A stretch of DNA of 49,527 bases from Candidatus Zhuqueibacterota bacterium (GTDB lineage Bacteria; Zhuqueibacterota; Zhuqueibacteria; Residuimicrobiales; Krinioviventaceae), in assembly GCA_016928775.1 (NCBI GenBank), contig JAFGKD010000056.1, forward strand, positions 1-49,527. Direction: 5' to 3'. Shown one piece after another: positions 1-8,595 of this stretch. The first letter of the stretch is position 1, and each line of letters opens with the position of its first letter. Under the pieces are notes generated by a model. It worked only from the letters and a program-made list of their open reading frames with translations. It was not told the DNA's origin and ran no database searches. The position numbers and the translations under genes were made by a program.

Positions 1-1
1 A

Positions 2-289
2 AAAGTCGCGGCGGGTGAACACGAAAGAGGCATCATAATTTGTGGTACGGGAATTGGCATCAGCATTTCAGCGAACAAGGTGAAGGGCGTCCGAGCCGCT
101 CTGTGTACGTGTGACTATATGGCTGAAATGGCGCGAAAGCATAACAATGCCAATATTCTCGCTTTTGGTGGACGCACGACAACGATCGATCTTGCGGTCC
201 GTATGATTCATATTTTCCTGGAAACAAAGTTTGAAGGCGGTCGCCACACCGTTCGAGTTGATAAGATAAATTCGCTAACTGGAAGGTAG
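2..289 (+). CDS. rpiB: Ribose-5-phosphate isomerase B, 3' part (5' end outside window)
   Basis: The frame is open from the left edge, so only the C-terminal 95 residues are present. The segment [19 protein letters not shown] carries the CGTG loop of the RpiB/LacAB family; its cysteine is the catalytic base in known RpiB enzymes. It is followed by RAALC, a [16 protein letters not shown] helix and FGGR, all typical of RpiB. The enzyme interconverts ribulose-5-phosphate and ribose-5-phosphate in the cytoplasm (pentose phosphate pathway). The stop lies 8 bases before glyA, so the two genes are probably cotranscribed; rpiB-glyA-nrdR is a common gene order. LacA/LacB subunits share the fold, but this context favours RpiB. 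Confidence 0.9.
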   Translation, partial: KVAAGEHERGIIICGTGIGISISANKVKGVRAALCTCDYMAEMARKHNNANILAFGGRTTTIDLAVRMIHIFLETKFEGGRHTVRVDKINSLTGR

Positions 290-297
290 TTTTTGAG

Positions 298-1578
298 ATG
301 TCGCACCTGGAAAAAAGTGATCCTGATATATACAATGCGATAAAAAACGAGATTGAACGCCAGAATTTCAAGCTGGAACTCATTGCTTCCGAAAATTTTG
401 TCAGCGTTGCCGTCCTGGAAGCCATGGGACAGGTGATGACAAATAAATACGCCGAAGGTTATCCGGCAAAACGCTATTATGGCGGCTGCGAGTTTGTTGA
501 TGTCGCAGAAGAATTGGCGCGCGAGCGTGCAAAGACATTGTTCAAAGCTGAACATGCCAATGTCCAGCCACACTCGGGCTCCCAGGCCAATATGGCGGCC
601 TATTTTAGTCTGATTCACTTTGGCGACAAGGTCATGGGCATGGACCTGTCGCACGGTGGTCATTTAACACATGGCAGCCCGGTGAATTTTTCCGGTCGCT
701 TTTTTGATATGGTTTTTTACGGCGTTACCAAAGCGGGTTACATCGATATGACTCAGGTCGAAGACATCGCCAGGCGTGAAAAACCAAAGTTGATCATCAC
801 CGGTGCCAGCGCCTACGCGCGGGAAATTGATTTTGCGGCTTTTCGCCAGATTGCTGACAAGGTTGGAGCAAAATTATTGGCGGATATCGCGCACCCCGCC
901 GGGTTGATCGCCGCTGGATTGGTAAAGAGCCCATTGCCTTTTTGTCACCTCGTCACGACGACGACGCACAAAACATTGCGCGGACCCCGTGGCGGTATGG
1001 TGCTCATCGGTGCAGATTCAGAAAACGATATGGGTATAAAAACGCCGAAAGGTCGACTAAAAAAATATTCTGAACTGGTCGATTCCAACGTATTCCCCGG
1101 CTTTCAGGGTGGACCACTCATGCATGTCATCGCCGCAAAAGCAGTTTCCTTCAATGAAGCGCTGCAACCGGATTTTATTGTCTATCAAAAGCAGGTGATC
1201 AGAAATGCTCAGGCGCTCGCAGATTCTTTGATGAAACGCGGCTATCATGTTGTCTCCGGCGGTACAGATACACATTTGATGCTCGTTGATCTTCGTACGC
1301 ATGATTTGACCGGCAAGGTTGCAGAGCAGGCACTTGAAAACGCCGGCATTACGGTGAATAAAAATATGGTACCGTTTGACGATCAAAGTCCATTTGTCAC
1401 GAGTGGTATCCGATTGGGCACACCCGCACTCACGACACGCGGTATGAAAGAGGGTGAGATGGAAATCATCGCCACCTTGATCGATAACGTATTGCGCAAC
1501 AGTTCGAGTGAAACAACACAGAAAAAGGTTTACGGACAAGTAAAGGAGCTTTGTGCTCGCTTTCCATTGTATGAATAA
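298..1578 (+). CDS. glyA: Serine hydroxymethyltransferase
   Basis: At 426 residues this is full length for bacterial GlyA. It converts serine and tetrahydrofolate to glycine and 5,10-methylenetetrahydrofolate, using PLP. Visible landmarks are the N-terminal [10 protein letters not shown], the [15 protein letters not shown] segment, QPHSGSQAN, the [12 protein letters not shown] block and [15 protein letters not shown], whose lysine (residue 225) is the expected PLP Schiff-base lysine. The ATG at 298 follows rpiB by 8 bases; upstream GGAAGG is a plausible but rather distant ribosome site. nrdR begins 17 bases after the stop. Identification is secure. Confidence 0.97.
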   Translation: MSHLEKSDPDIYNAIKNEIERQNFKLELIASENFVSVAVLEAMGQVMTNKYAEGYPAKRYYGGCEFVDVAEELARERAKTLFKAEHANVQPHSGSQANMAAYFSLIHFGDKVMGMDLSHGGHLTHGSPVNFSGRFFDMVFYGVTKAGYIDMTQVEDIARREKPKLIITGASAYAREIDFAAFRQIADKVGAKLLADIAHPAGLIAAGLVKSPLPFCHLVTTTTHKTLRGPRGGMVLIGADSENDMGIKTPKGRLKKYSELVDSNVFPGFQGGPLMHVIAAKAVSFNEALQPDFIVYQKQVIRNAQALADSLMKRGYHVVSGGTDTHLMLVDLRTHDLTGKVAEQALENAGITVNKNMVPFDDQSPFVTSGIRLGTPALTTRGMKEGEMEIIATLIDNVLRNSSSETTQKKVYGQVKELCARFPLYE

Positions 1579-1595
1579 TTTAAAGTGGGTGACTT

Positions 1596-2039
1596 ATGAG
1601 ATGCCCATTTTGCAGCTTTCATGACACCAAAGTAATTGATTCTCGTACGCGCGACGGTGGGCGATCAATTCGGCGACGTCGAGAATGCATTAAATGCCGT
1701 CGTCGTTTCACCACGCGTGAGATGATTGACGAAATACCGCTCTGGATCATCAAGCAAGACGGAAACAGAGAGGAATTTGATCGCAACAAACTCATCAAAG
1801 GTATACAATTTGCCTGCATCAAACGTCCCGTATCTGCCGCGGCAATTGAGCAAACTGCTTCAAAAATTGAATACGCGCTTCGGGATAAAGGTGTTGAGGA
1901 AGTTGCTTCCGAAGAAATCGGTGAGATAGTTATGGAAGAATTGAAGCAGTTGGATGAAATTGCTTATGTTCGATTCGCTTCGGTTTATCGCAATTTCCAG
2001 GCGAAAGAAGAATTCCTTACGGAACTTAAACATCTATGA
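1596..2039 (+). CDS. nrdR: Transcriptional repressor NrdR
   Basis: This 147-residue protein matches the NrdR family along its length. A zinc ribbon is formed by C3, C6, C31 and C34 (CPFC and CIKC), with the hallmark DSR and SIRRRRE segments between them. An ATP-cone domain follows from about residue 48 (PLWIIKQDGNREEFDRNKL). NrdR represses ribonucleotide reductase genes in response to nucleotide binding; no nrd gene is in the window. It sits 17 bases after glyA. A GGGTGA ribosome site precedes the ATG. Identification is firm from the motif pattern and size. Confidence 0.96.
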   Translation: MRCPFCSFHDTKVIDSRTRDGGRSIRRRRECIKCRRRFTTREMIDEIPLWIIKQDGNREEFDRNKLIKGIQFACIKRPVSAAAIEQTASKIEYALRDKGVEEVASEEIGEIVMEELKQLDEIAYVRFASVYRNFQAKEEFLTELKHL

Positions 2040-2082
2040 AAAGACTCTTTTCTTGCCTTTTTATACATCAAGCGAACATTTT

Positions 2083-2110
2083 TTGACGACGTCCGTCCTT
2101 CTGATAAACT
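2083..2110 (+). promoter_or_regulatory. Candidate sigma-70-type promoter for the rnf operon
   Basis: TTGACG at 2083-2088 and TAAACT at 2105-2110 are separated by 16 bases, 20 bases before the rnfC start. The -35 box matches 5 of 6 and the -10 box 4 of 6 of the sigma-70 consensus. It lies in the only gap between nrdR and rnfC. This is a pattern match only; transcription could also read through from nrdR. Confidence 0.4.
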
Positions 2111-2129
2111 CATACAAACGGAGATTACG

Positions 2130-3464
2130 TTGGCATTCTTGAGCAAGTCATTTTCCGGCGGCATACATCCCCCCGAGCATAAAAAACTAACTGAATTTTT
2201 CAAGATCGAAAACTGTCCACCGCCAGAGGAAGTGGTTGTGCCGGTACAACAGCATATTGGTGCACCATCCAGGCCAATTGTTGAAAAAGGAGATGCCGTT
2301 CTTATTGGTGATCCAATTTCCGAAAGCGGCGGTTTTGTCTCGGTGCCGTCGCATGCGACGGTATCAGGCACCGTCAAAACGGTGGAGCCGCGACCGCATC
2401 CTCTGGGGACGAAAGTGCTATCCGTTGTCATAGAAAATGATAGTGAAAATAAGTGGCGGCAGGATGTTGGCTTTGATTCATCATATCAAGAGTTGGATAA
2501 AAAGGAAATTTTGCGTCGAATTCAGGCGGCGGGTATAGCCGGCATGGGCGGGGCAACGTTCCCAACGCATGTCAAATTGAGTCCGCCGCCGGATAAAAAA
2601 ATCGATACGCTGATTGTAAATGGTGCAGAGTGTGAACCGTATCTCACTTCTGACCATCGGCTCATGCTGGAAGAGACAGAAAAAATCCTGCGAGGGATGC
2701 AGATTTTAGTGCGAGTTCTCGGAGCAAAAACCGGCGCCATTGGCGTTGAGAAAAACAAAATGGATGCGGTTAAGGCGCTCAGACAAAAAATAGCCGAGCT
2801 CAATCTGCCCTACAAAGTTTATGCGCTGCATGTCAAATATCCCCAGGGCGCTGAAAAACAGTTAATAAACGCTATTGTCAATCGACGCGTTCCAGCCGGC
2901 GGCTTGCCAATGGATGTTGGCTGTGTTGTTCAAAATGTCGGCACTGCGGCTGCGGTTTACGATGCGGTCGTTTATAATCGCCCACTCATCGATCGTGTTG
3001 TCACCATCACTGGTAATGGCATTAACAAGCCGCAAAACATGCTGATCCGCATTGGTACGCCATTTTCACACGTTTTCGAACAATGCGGCGGTTTGAAGGA
3101 AAATGCCGGCAAAGTGATTATGGGTGGACCAATGATGGGTTTGGCGCAGTCGAATCTGGATGCGCCGGTTATTAAAGGTACCTCAGGACTCCTGGTGCTC
3201 AATGAGAAGCAAAGTCACCGACAAGAGGAGCAACCCTGTATTTCTTGCGCCCATTGTGTTGATGCGTGCCCCATGGGCTTGATGCCCAAGATGTTAGGTC
3301 AGTTTGTCAAATACGAACGCTTTGACAGCGCGCAAGCTTATAATATTCTGGATTGTATTGAATGCGGTTCGTGCGCCTTCGTCTGTCCCGCTCATATCAA
3401 TCTGGTTCATTGGATAAAATATGGTAAGCTCAAAGTCATTCAAAAACAGAAAAAAGCAAGTTGA
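2130..3464 (+). CDS. rnfC: Rnf complex subunit RnfC
   Basis: RnfC is the peripheral iron-sulfur and NADH-linked subunit of the ion-translocating ferredoxin:NAD+ oxidoreductase. The N-terminus FSGGIHPPEHK and the barrel-sandwich region are typical. AAGIAGMGGATFPTHVKL begins the Complex1-51K-like fold, an SLBB region follows, and two 4Fe-4S motifs lie near the C-terminus: CISCAHCVDACP and CIECGSCAFVCP. At 444 residues it is the short form, without the long alanine/lysine-rich tail of enterobacterial RnfC. The start is TTG at 2130, placed by a GGAG seven bases upstream and by the family N-terminus. It is first in a tight rnfCDGEA operon. Confidence 0.96.
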   Translation: MAFLSKSFSGGIHPPEHKKLTEFFKIENCPPPEEVVVPVQQHIGAPSRPIVEKGDAVLIGDPISESGGFVSVPSHATVSGTVKTVEPRPHPLGTKVLSVVIENDSENKWRQDVGFDSSYQELDKKEILRRIQAAGIAGMGGATFPTHVKLSPPPDKKIDTLIVNGAECEPYLTSDHRLMLEETEKILRGMQILVRVLGAKTGAIGVEKNKMDAVKALRQKIAELNLPYKVYALHVKYPQGAEKQLINAIVNRRVPAGGLPMDVGCVVQNVGTAAAVYDAVVYNRPLIDRVVTITGNGINKPQNMLIRIGTPFSHVFEQCGGLKENAGKVIMGGPMMGLAQSNLDAPVIKGTSGLLVLNEKQSHRQEEQPCISCAHCVDACPMGLMPKMLGQFVKYERFDSAQAYNILDCIECGSCAFVCPAHINLVHWIKYGKLKVIQKQKKAS

Positions 3465-3492
3465 CATATCGGACATAAAATAGAAGCCATAC

Positions 3493-4533
3493 ATGGATAA
3501 GAAATATTTTGTCTCAAGCTCTCCGCACGTTTTTGCCAACGATTCGATCCCCAAAATCATGTACACGGTCGTTCTGGCGCTCGTACCCGCAGGGATCGGC
3601 GCAATTTACTATTTTGGTCCGCGAGCGTTGTGGATTATCCTCATCGCAATTGTTTCCGCAGTTGCCACCGAGGCGCTGTTACAAAAATTAATGAAAAGAT
3701 CGTTGACAGCATGGGATGGCAGCGCCATATTGACCGGCCTCTTGTTGGCCTATAATGTCGCCCCAAGCGTACCGCTATGGATGCCAGCAGTCGGTTCATT
3801 TTTTGCGATTGCTGTTGGCAAAATGGTTTTTGGCGGACTCGGTTACAATCCAATGAACCCGGCACTCTTGGGGCGAGCGTTTCTGCTAGCCTCATGGCCC
3901 ACTCATATGACGATTTTCACTGACGCCGTGCCCCGTGGGGGAACGGTTTCCGGTATCGACATGATGACCAATGCGACGCCGCTGAACGTTCTCAAGTCTG
4001 CCCAGGGAATTCTTGCCAATCCACAACAATTTACGCCAGAACAAACTCGCGAAGCCGGGGAGGCGATCGGCAAATTGTATGATTCCCTTGACAAGCTCTT
4101 TATGGGGCAAATTGGTGGCTGTATTGGCGAGACATCGGTTATTTTGTTGCTCATTGGCGCCGCCTATTTGATGTACAAACGTTACATCGGATGGAAAGTC
4201 CCTTTTACCTTTATTGGCACCGTTGCTTTGCTCAGCTGGATTTTCGGTGGAACGGAAGGTTTGTTCACCGGCAATCCCATTTTTCATATTTTATCGGGTG
4301 GATTGATACTCGGTGCTTTTTATATGGCCACAGATATGGTCACCTCACCGGTCACCTTTCGTGGACGACTCTATTTTGGCATTGGCTGCGGGATGATCAC
4401 CTTTGTTATTCGTCGGATCGGCGGCTATCCTGAAGGCGTGTCCTACTCTATTCTATTGATGAATTTGCTCACGCCACTGCTCGATCGCTGGACGCGTCCA
4501 AAAGTGTTCGGAGGAAGAAAAAAGAATGAATGA
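3493..4533 (+). CDS. rnfD: Rnf complex subunit RnfD
   Basis: This polytopic membrane protein of 346 residues belongs to the NqrB/RnfD family. It starts SSSPHVFANDSIPKIMY, a typical RnfD N-terminus, and has about nine hydrophobic segments. The segment DMMTNATPL matches the flavinylation site of the family; T159 would carry covalent FMN, attached by an ApbE-type transferase not found here. FGGLGYNPMNPALLGRAFL and the late ATDMVTSPVTFRGR are further family signatures. Its last 8 bases overlap rnfG, so the two are probably translationally coupled. It forms part of the electron and ion path through the membrane. Confidence 0.96.
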   Translation: MDKKYFVSSSPHVFANDSIPKIMYTVVLALVPAGIGAIYYFGPRALWIILIAIVSAVATEALLQKLMKRSLTAWDGSAILTGLLLAYNVAPSVPLWMPAVGSFFAIAVGKMVFGGLGYNPMNPALLGRAFLLASWPTHMTIFTDAVPRGGTVSGIDMMTNATPLNVLKSAQGILANPQQFTPEQTREAGEAIGKLYDSLDKLFMGQIGGCIGETSVILLLIGAAYLMYKRYIGWKVPFTFIGTVALLSWIFGGTEGLFTGNPIFHILSGGLILGAFYMATDMVTSPVTFRGRLYFGIGCGMITFVIRRIGGYPEGVSYSILLMNLLTPLLDRWTRPKVFGGRKKNE

Positions 4534-5101
4534 TATCTTAAAGTTAGGCGGTCTGCTCATGCTGATCACGGTCATTGCTGCGACTGCATTGGCCGGCATA
4601 TATAACGTGACGAAACCACGCATCGAGGCGCAAAAAGCACTTGAGCTGGAACGAGCACTGACAGTGGCGCTACCCGATGCGCCGCAAGAGGCGATTTTCC
4701 CGGTGCAGCAAAACGACAAGGTTGCTTATTATATCGGCTATAAAACACCGGATAAACAAGATACGGTCGGCTATGCTTTTGTCGCGCGCGGATCGGGCTA
4801 TTCCAGTGTTATTGAAACCATGGTGGGCGTTGACAGTGCCGGTCAAATTCTTGGCATCAAAGTCCTGAGCCAGGTGGAAACGCCCGGCTTGGGTACAAAA
4901 GTGGAAGAGGTCAAGTACGGAGAACAAGATCCCTGGTTCACCCGGCAATTTCTGAACAAGTCAGCAGATCAACTCGCCGTCGATAAAGATGGCGGGGATA
5001 TTCAAAGCATCACCGGTGCGACGATCTCATCGCGCGCATTGACAAACTCTGTTGTGCAAGGATATCAAAAGCTCTTGAAAGATAATTTGACACAAAAATA
5101 A
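4526..5101 (+). CDS. rnfG: Rnf complex subunit RnfG
   Basis: At 191 residues this has one N-terminal membrane anchor (about residues 9-25) and an extracytoplasmic FMN-binding domain. The segment DIQSITGATISS fits the ApbE flavinylation pattern, with T166 the expected FMN-linked threonine. VETPGLGTKVEE is another RnfG/NqrC signature. A GGAGG site lies inside the end of rnfD, with which it overlaps by 8 bases. RnfG relays electrons between RnfD and the rest of the complex outside the membrane. No apbE gene is visible in the window. Confidence 0.95.
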   Translation: MNDILKLGGLLMLITVIAATALAGIYNVTKPRIEAQKALELERALTVALPDAPQEAIFPVQQNDKVAYYIGYKTPDKQDTVGYAFVARGSGYSSVIETMVGVDSAGQILGIKVLSQVETPGLGTKVEEVKYGEQDPWFTRQFLNKSADQLAVDKDGGDIQSITGATISSRALTNSVVQGYQKLLKDNLTQK

Positions 5102-5129
5102 TCCGCTTATTCAAAGCATTGAGGCTTTT

Positions 5130-5726
5130 ATGTCGGTCGTTCATGAATTCACCAAAGGTTTTTACAAGCAGAATCCGGTTTTTAAGCAGGCACTTGGACT
5201 CTGTCCAACGCTCGCTGTGAGTAATTCGGTGGAGAGTGCTTTGGGCATGGGAGCCGCGGCCACCTTTGTGCTGCTCTGCTCAAATTTTATCATCTCTCTC
5301 ATCCGTAAAATCGTACCGGCAAAAATTAGAATTCCGATTTATATTGTTGTTATCGCCACGTTTGTTACGATTGTTGATCTCGCGATGGCCGGATTTCTGC
5401 CGGCGTTGCACAAGACACTCGGAATCTTTGTGCCGCTGATCGTGGTGAATTGCATCATCCTCGGGCGCGCCGAGGCTTATGCCGGAAAGAACAATGTCGG
5501 CTTGTCAATTGTTGATGGTCTTGGAATGGGACTTGGCTTTACTTGTGCTCTTTTGCTTCTCGGCGCTATTCGTGAGTTTTTGGGTAACGGCAGCCTTTTG
5601 GGTATTCCCATCCTGAGCGCCAACTTTGAGCCGGTTCTTATTATGATTCTGCCCCCTGGTGCGTTTCTCACGATTGGTTTTGTTCTTGGATTTTTTAATT
5701 GGCTTGAAAATCGACGAGCCAAATAA
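5130..5726 (+). CDS. rnfE: Rnf complex subunit RnfE
   Basis: This is an integral membrane protein of 198 residues of the RnfA/RnfE/NqrD/NqrE family, with six hydrophobic segments. The N-terminus FTKGFYKQNPVFKQALGLCP, the cysteine-bearing LGLCPTLAVSN motif and the second half-repeat VPLIVVNCIILGRAEAYA are diagnostic of RnfE; the two cysteines belong to the buried iron-sulfur site shared with RnfA. A GAGG ribosome site lies before the ATG. It is followed after 15 bases by its paralogue rnfA. Confidence 0.96.
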   Translation: MSVVHEFTKGFYKQNPVFKQALGLCPTLAVSNSVESALGMGAAATFVLLCSNFIISLIRKIVPAKIRIPIYIVVIATFVTIVDLAMAGFLPALHKTLGIFVPLIVVNCIILGRAEAYAGKNNVGLSIVDGLGMGLGFTCALLLLGAIREFLGNGSLLGIPILSANFEPVLIMILPPGAFLTIGFVLGFFNWLENRRAK

Positions 5727-5741
5727 TATTTGAGGTCTGGT

Positions 5742-6377
5742 ATGGATTTGCAAAATCTTTTCGTCATCTCCATTGGCGTTATTTTCATCAATAACCTGGT
5801 GTTCGCGCGATTCCTCGGAATTTGTCCTTATATTGGTGTTTCCAAGCAACTCGATTCTGCCATCGGTATGGGCGCAGCTGTGACGTTTGTTTTGACTCTC
5901 GCCTCGACCGTGACCTGGCTTATTTACACTTATCTGCTCGCTCCCACAGAATCGAATATCTTTTTCCGACTTTTTGGTGGCACTACACCGCCGGATTTGA
6001 CATTTCTTAAAACGATCTCTTTTATTCTTGTCATTGCATCGCTGGTGCAATTTGTTGAAATGGTCATTCAAAAATCAAGCCCGGCACTCTACAAATCCCT
6101 GGGTATTTATTTGCCGCTCATCACGACCAATTGTGCCATCCTTGGTGCCGCGCTGCTCAATATTGATGAAGGATTTACATTTATCGAAAGTGTGGTGCAC
6201 GGCATTGCCGCAGGCATTGGCTTTACCATCGCGTTGCTGCTGATGGCTGGAATTCGTGAAAAGCTGGAGATGGCACCGATACCGGAAGCGATGAAAGGTA
6301 TTCCGATCGCCTTTATTATGGCCGGTTTGATGGCTATAGCGTTTCTTGGTTTTTCAGGACTAAAGCTCGGCAATTGA
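5742..6377 (+). CDS. rnfA: Rnf complex subunit RnfA
   Basis: RnfA is the paralogue of RnfE and forms with it the membrane core of the complex. Motifs include NNLVFARFLGICPYIGVSK and PLITTNCAILGAALLN, each with one of the paired cysteines. I start it at the ATG at 5742 (211 residues), because GAGG sits 6 bases upstream; a TTG at 5730 in frame would add four residues but lies inside the ribosome site. It is the last gene of the operon: a terminator follows, and the RnfB subunit usually found next to these genes is missing. Confidence 0.95.
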   Translation: MDLQNLFVISIGVIFINNLVFARFLGICPYIGVSKQLDSAIGMGAAVTFVLTLASTVTWLIYTYLLAPTESNIFFRLFGGTTPPDLTFLKTISFILVIASLVQFVEMVIQKSSPALYKSLGIYLPLITTNCAILGAALLNIDEGFTFIESVVHGIAAGIGFTIALLLMAGIREKLEMAPIPEAMKGIPIAFIMAGLMAIAFLGFSGLKLGN

Positions 6378-6413
6378 TTTAAATCTTGATTTTCGTCCCC
6401 ACTTTTGATAACT

Positions 6414-6450
6414 TGCCCCTTGTTTCGATCGAGAAAAGAGGGGCACTTTT
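6414..6450 (+). terminator. Rho-independent terminator after rnfA
   Basis: TGCCCCT (6414-6420) pairs with AGGGGCA (6439-6445). TTTC and GAAA can extend the stem inside the loop, and CTTTTG follows at once. It closes the rnf operon 36 bases after the rnfA stop. Confidence 0.65.
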
Positions 6451-6489
6451 GTATACAGACGCATTGGAAGAAAGGATTGTACGACAAGA

Positions 6490-7506
6490 ATGACACAATC
6501 AAATAAAAAAAATGAAAAAGATCCGCAGAACAATATAAATAGTGATTCTCAAGACGAGACATCGCCGGACTCTGTTGAGAATCAAAACGGCTATGGGGAA
6601 GAATATTATCTGAAAAATTCACATCTCGCTTCAGATAAAGTCAGTTCAACGCCGGAGAGTGCGGATGAAACGGCGAAAAAAGGCGATGAAAAAACAAAAA
6701 AATCAGCAGATGATGGCGCTTCCAATGGCGGAGATGGAAACGGCGGCGACGATGATGACGATATCCCGCAGGGCAATCCCGAAAAGAAAATGCCGTTCCT
6801 CGATCATCTTGAAGAGCTGCGCTGGACCATCATACGCAGTTTGATCGCGATATTCGTGGGCGCGATCATTTGTTTCTTCTTCAACGAACGAATCATCGCT
6901 GTTTTAAAGGCTGTCGCGCCAAGTGGTAAAATGACGCTGGTTATTTTGGGTCCCACCGATGACTTTGTGATCGCCATCAAAGTGGCCATGTTCGCGGGTT
7001 TGGTGCTGGCCCTCCCGTTTGTGGCGTATGAATTTTGGAAATTTATTGTCCCCGGTTTGTTAGCCAGAGAGAAAAAGCTTGTTCCGCCAATTGTTTTTTT
7101 TACTGTGCTCTGCTTTGTGAGTGGTGGCGTATTTGCCTATTTTGTTATCCTTAGATTTGCGTTGCACTTTTTACTTACGTTCAGCGATCAAACTGTCAAT
7201 ATGATTGCGATTAACAAGTATCTCGGTTTTGTGGTGACGATAATACTTGTTTTTGGGGTTGTCTTTGAGTTGCCGGTTTTATCGTTTTTCCTCTCCAAGA
7301 TTGGACTGCTGACACCTGACTTTTTGCGATCAAAACGCCGCTATGGCATTGTCATCATTTTTATTTTGGCGGCTATGCTGACACCCCCGGATGTCATGAC
7401 ACAGCTTTTATTGGCTGGTCCACTGATTGTGCTCTATGAAATTAGCATTTGGGTTTCTGCCGCGGTCGTAAGAAAGAAAAAAGAAATGGAGCAAGAAGAC
7501 GATTAG
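6490..7506 (+). CDS. tatC: Sec-independent protein translocase TatC with long acidic N-terminal extension
   Basis: Residues 101-338 are a canonical six-span TatC, beginning MPFLDHLEELRWTIIRSL and containing PFVAYEFWKFIVPGL and FGVVFELPVLSFFL. TatC recognises twin-arginine signal peptides in the inner membrane. The first 100 residues are hydrophilic and rich in Asp, Glu, Ser, Asn, Lys and Gly, with a GGDGNGGDDDDD run just before the core; this is not part of normal TatC. The ATG at 6490 has AAAGGA 13 bases upstream, which is long. An internal ATG at 6790 would give a standard TatC but has no clear ribosome site. No tatA/tatB is in the window. A Tat substrate lies at 18341 and a possible one at 16746. 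Confidence 0.93.
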   Translation: MTQSNKKNEKDPQNNINSDSQDETSPDSVENQNGYGEEYYLKNSHLASDKVSSTPESADETAKKGDEKTKKSADDGASNGGDGNGGDDDDDIPQGNPEKKMPFLDHLEELRWTIIRSLIAIFVGAIICFFFNERIIAVLKAVAPSGKMTLVILGPTDDFVIAIKVAMFAGLVLALPFVAYEFWKFIVPGLLAREKKLVPPIVFFTVLCFVSGGVFAYFVILRFALHFLLTFSDQTVNMIAINKYLGFVVTIILVFGVVFELPVLSFFLSKIGLLTPDFLRSKRRYGIVIIFILAAMLTPPDVMTQLLLAGPLIVLYEISIWVSAAVVRKKKEMEQEDD

Positions 7507-7535
7507 TTTTTTAGCCTGGAGCCAGAAAAGATACA

Positions 7536-8402
7536 ATGCAGGACAAGCAGAGGAATAACGAACCATATATCGATTTACATATCCATTCTACTTATTCAGA
7601 TGGATTGCAAACGCCGGCGCAAATCATCGAAGCAGCGAGGGAACGCCGGCTCGTGGCGATCTCTATCACTGATCATGATACGGTCGATGCAACGCCATCC
7701 GCTTTTCAAATGGGGCAGGATGCCGGCATAGAGGTTGTGCCGGGAATTGAGGTTGGCGTCGCATATAAAGAGTGTGAAGTTCATCTTTTGGGCTATTTTA
7801 TCGATCCAAACAATAAAAGCCTGAAACATTATGCCAGGTTGTTGATGCGTTCTCGCGAGGAACGTGCACGAGAGATTGTCAAAGTTTTGCGGAAAAAAGG
7901 GATTCAAATTAGCTACGAGTTGGTACAGCAAAAAGCACAGGGTGCGCCTATTGGTCGGCCGCATGTTGCGCAAGTTTTGGTCGAAGAGGGCTATGTGTTT
8001 TCTTCATTCGAGGCTTTCGACAAGTATCTTGGCGAAAGAAAATGTTGTGATATCCCCAAGCTTAATATCGGACTTGAGCGGGCCGTTGAAATCATCCAAG
8101 AAGCTCAAGGGCTCGCTTTTGTGGCGCATCCGGCGACCATCGAATGCTGCGAGGACGTTATTGAAATGTTGGTTGGCTATGGATTGGACGGCATTGAAAC
8201 GATACACCCAAGACACGATGCTAAAAAAAGAGCCTTTTTCAGCACATTGGCGCGACAATATAATCTGCTCGAATCCGGCGGCTCGGATTGTCACGGTGGT
8301 CGTGATGGTTCTCTGATGTTAGGCACCCTTCCTGTCCCGGTCCGCTTTTTAAACGAGATGAAAGAACGCCTTCCGGCAAGTCATCCACATAAAACAGGGT
8401 GA
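7536..8402 (+). CDS. PHP-domain phosphoesterase (YciV/RnmA-like)
   Basis: This 288-residue protein is a polymerase-and-histidinol-phosphatase domain enzyme. DLHIHSTYSDG (residues 13-23) and TDHDTVD (about 45-51) hold metal-binding His and Asp residues, and SGGSDCHGG near the C-terminus supplies the last ones. Length and spacing match the YciV/TrpH group, whose studied members are 3',5'-nucleoside bisphosphate phosphatases or 5'-3' RNA exonucleases. The exact substrate cannot be read from the sequence. It lies 29 bases after tatC, so probably in one operon, and ends before a strong terminator. Confidence 0.85.
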   Translation: MQDKQRNNEPYIDLHIHSTYSDGLQTPAQIIEAARERRLVAISITDHDTVDATPSAFQMGQDAGIEVVPGIEVGVAYKECEVHLLGYFIDPNNKSLKHYARLLMRSREERAREIVKVLRKKGIQISYELVQQKAQGAPIGRPHVAQVLVEEGYVFSSFEAFDKYLGERKCCDIPKLNIGLERAVEIIQEAQGLAFVAHPATIECCEDVIEMLVGYGLDGIETIHPRHDAKKRAFFSTLARQYNLLESGGSDCHGGRDGSLMLGTLPVPVRFLNEMKERLPASHPHKTG

Positions 8403-8472
8403 AAAAAAGACGGGAATAAATGAAAAGATGGGAATGTTTTTGCAGGTGATTTTAAAATAGAATGAAAATCAT

Positions 8473-8511
8473 GGTGGTTGTATGTGTAGCCTCCCTCCTG
8501 CAACAACCACC
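8473..8511 (+). other. Stem-loop with pyrimidine-rich loop, upstream of a terminator
   Basis: GGTGGTTG (8473-8480) is complementary to CAACCACC (8504-8511), giving an 8-bp stem around a 23-base loop that contains CCTCCCTCC, a sequence able to pair with Shine-Dalgarno sites. A strong terminator hairpin starts 4 bases later. It could be the 3' untranslated region of the PHP gene or the body of a small RNA. Only the pairing and the loop content are seen; function is unknown. Confidence 0.35.
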
Positions 8512-8515
8512 TGGG

Positions 8516-8547
8516 AATGGCGAGTTTTACTCGCCATTTCTTTTTAT
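8516..8547 (+). terminator. Strong rho-independent terminator after the PHP gene
   Basis: A perfect 10-bp stem, AATGGCGAGT (8516-8525) with ACTCGCCATT (8529-8538), has a 3-base TTT loop and is followed by TCTTTTTAT. It separates the tatC-PHP unit from the downstream peptidase gene. Confidence 0.85.
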
Positions 8548-8595
8548 AGACTTTTCTTGATAACATCAATTTGAACCAACCTTCGAGGTCACATC

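Noticed and set aside
2038..2052. Hairpin overlapping the nrdR stop, GAAAAG-ACT-CTTTTC
   Set aside because: The stem is short and A/T-rich and the T run is broken; too weak to call a terminator.
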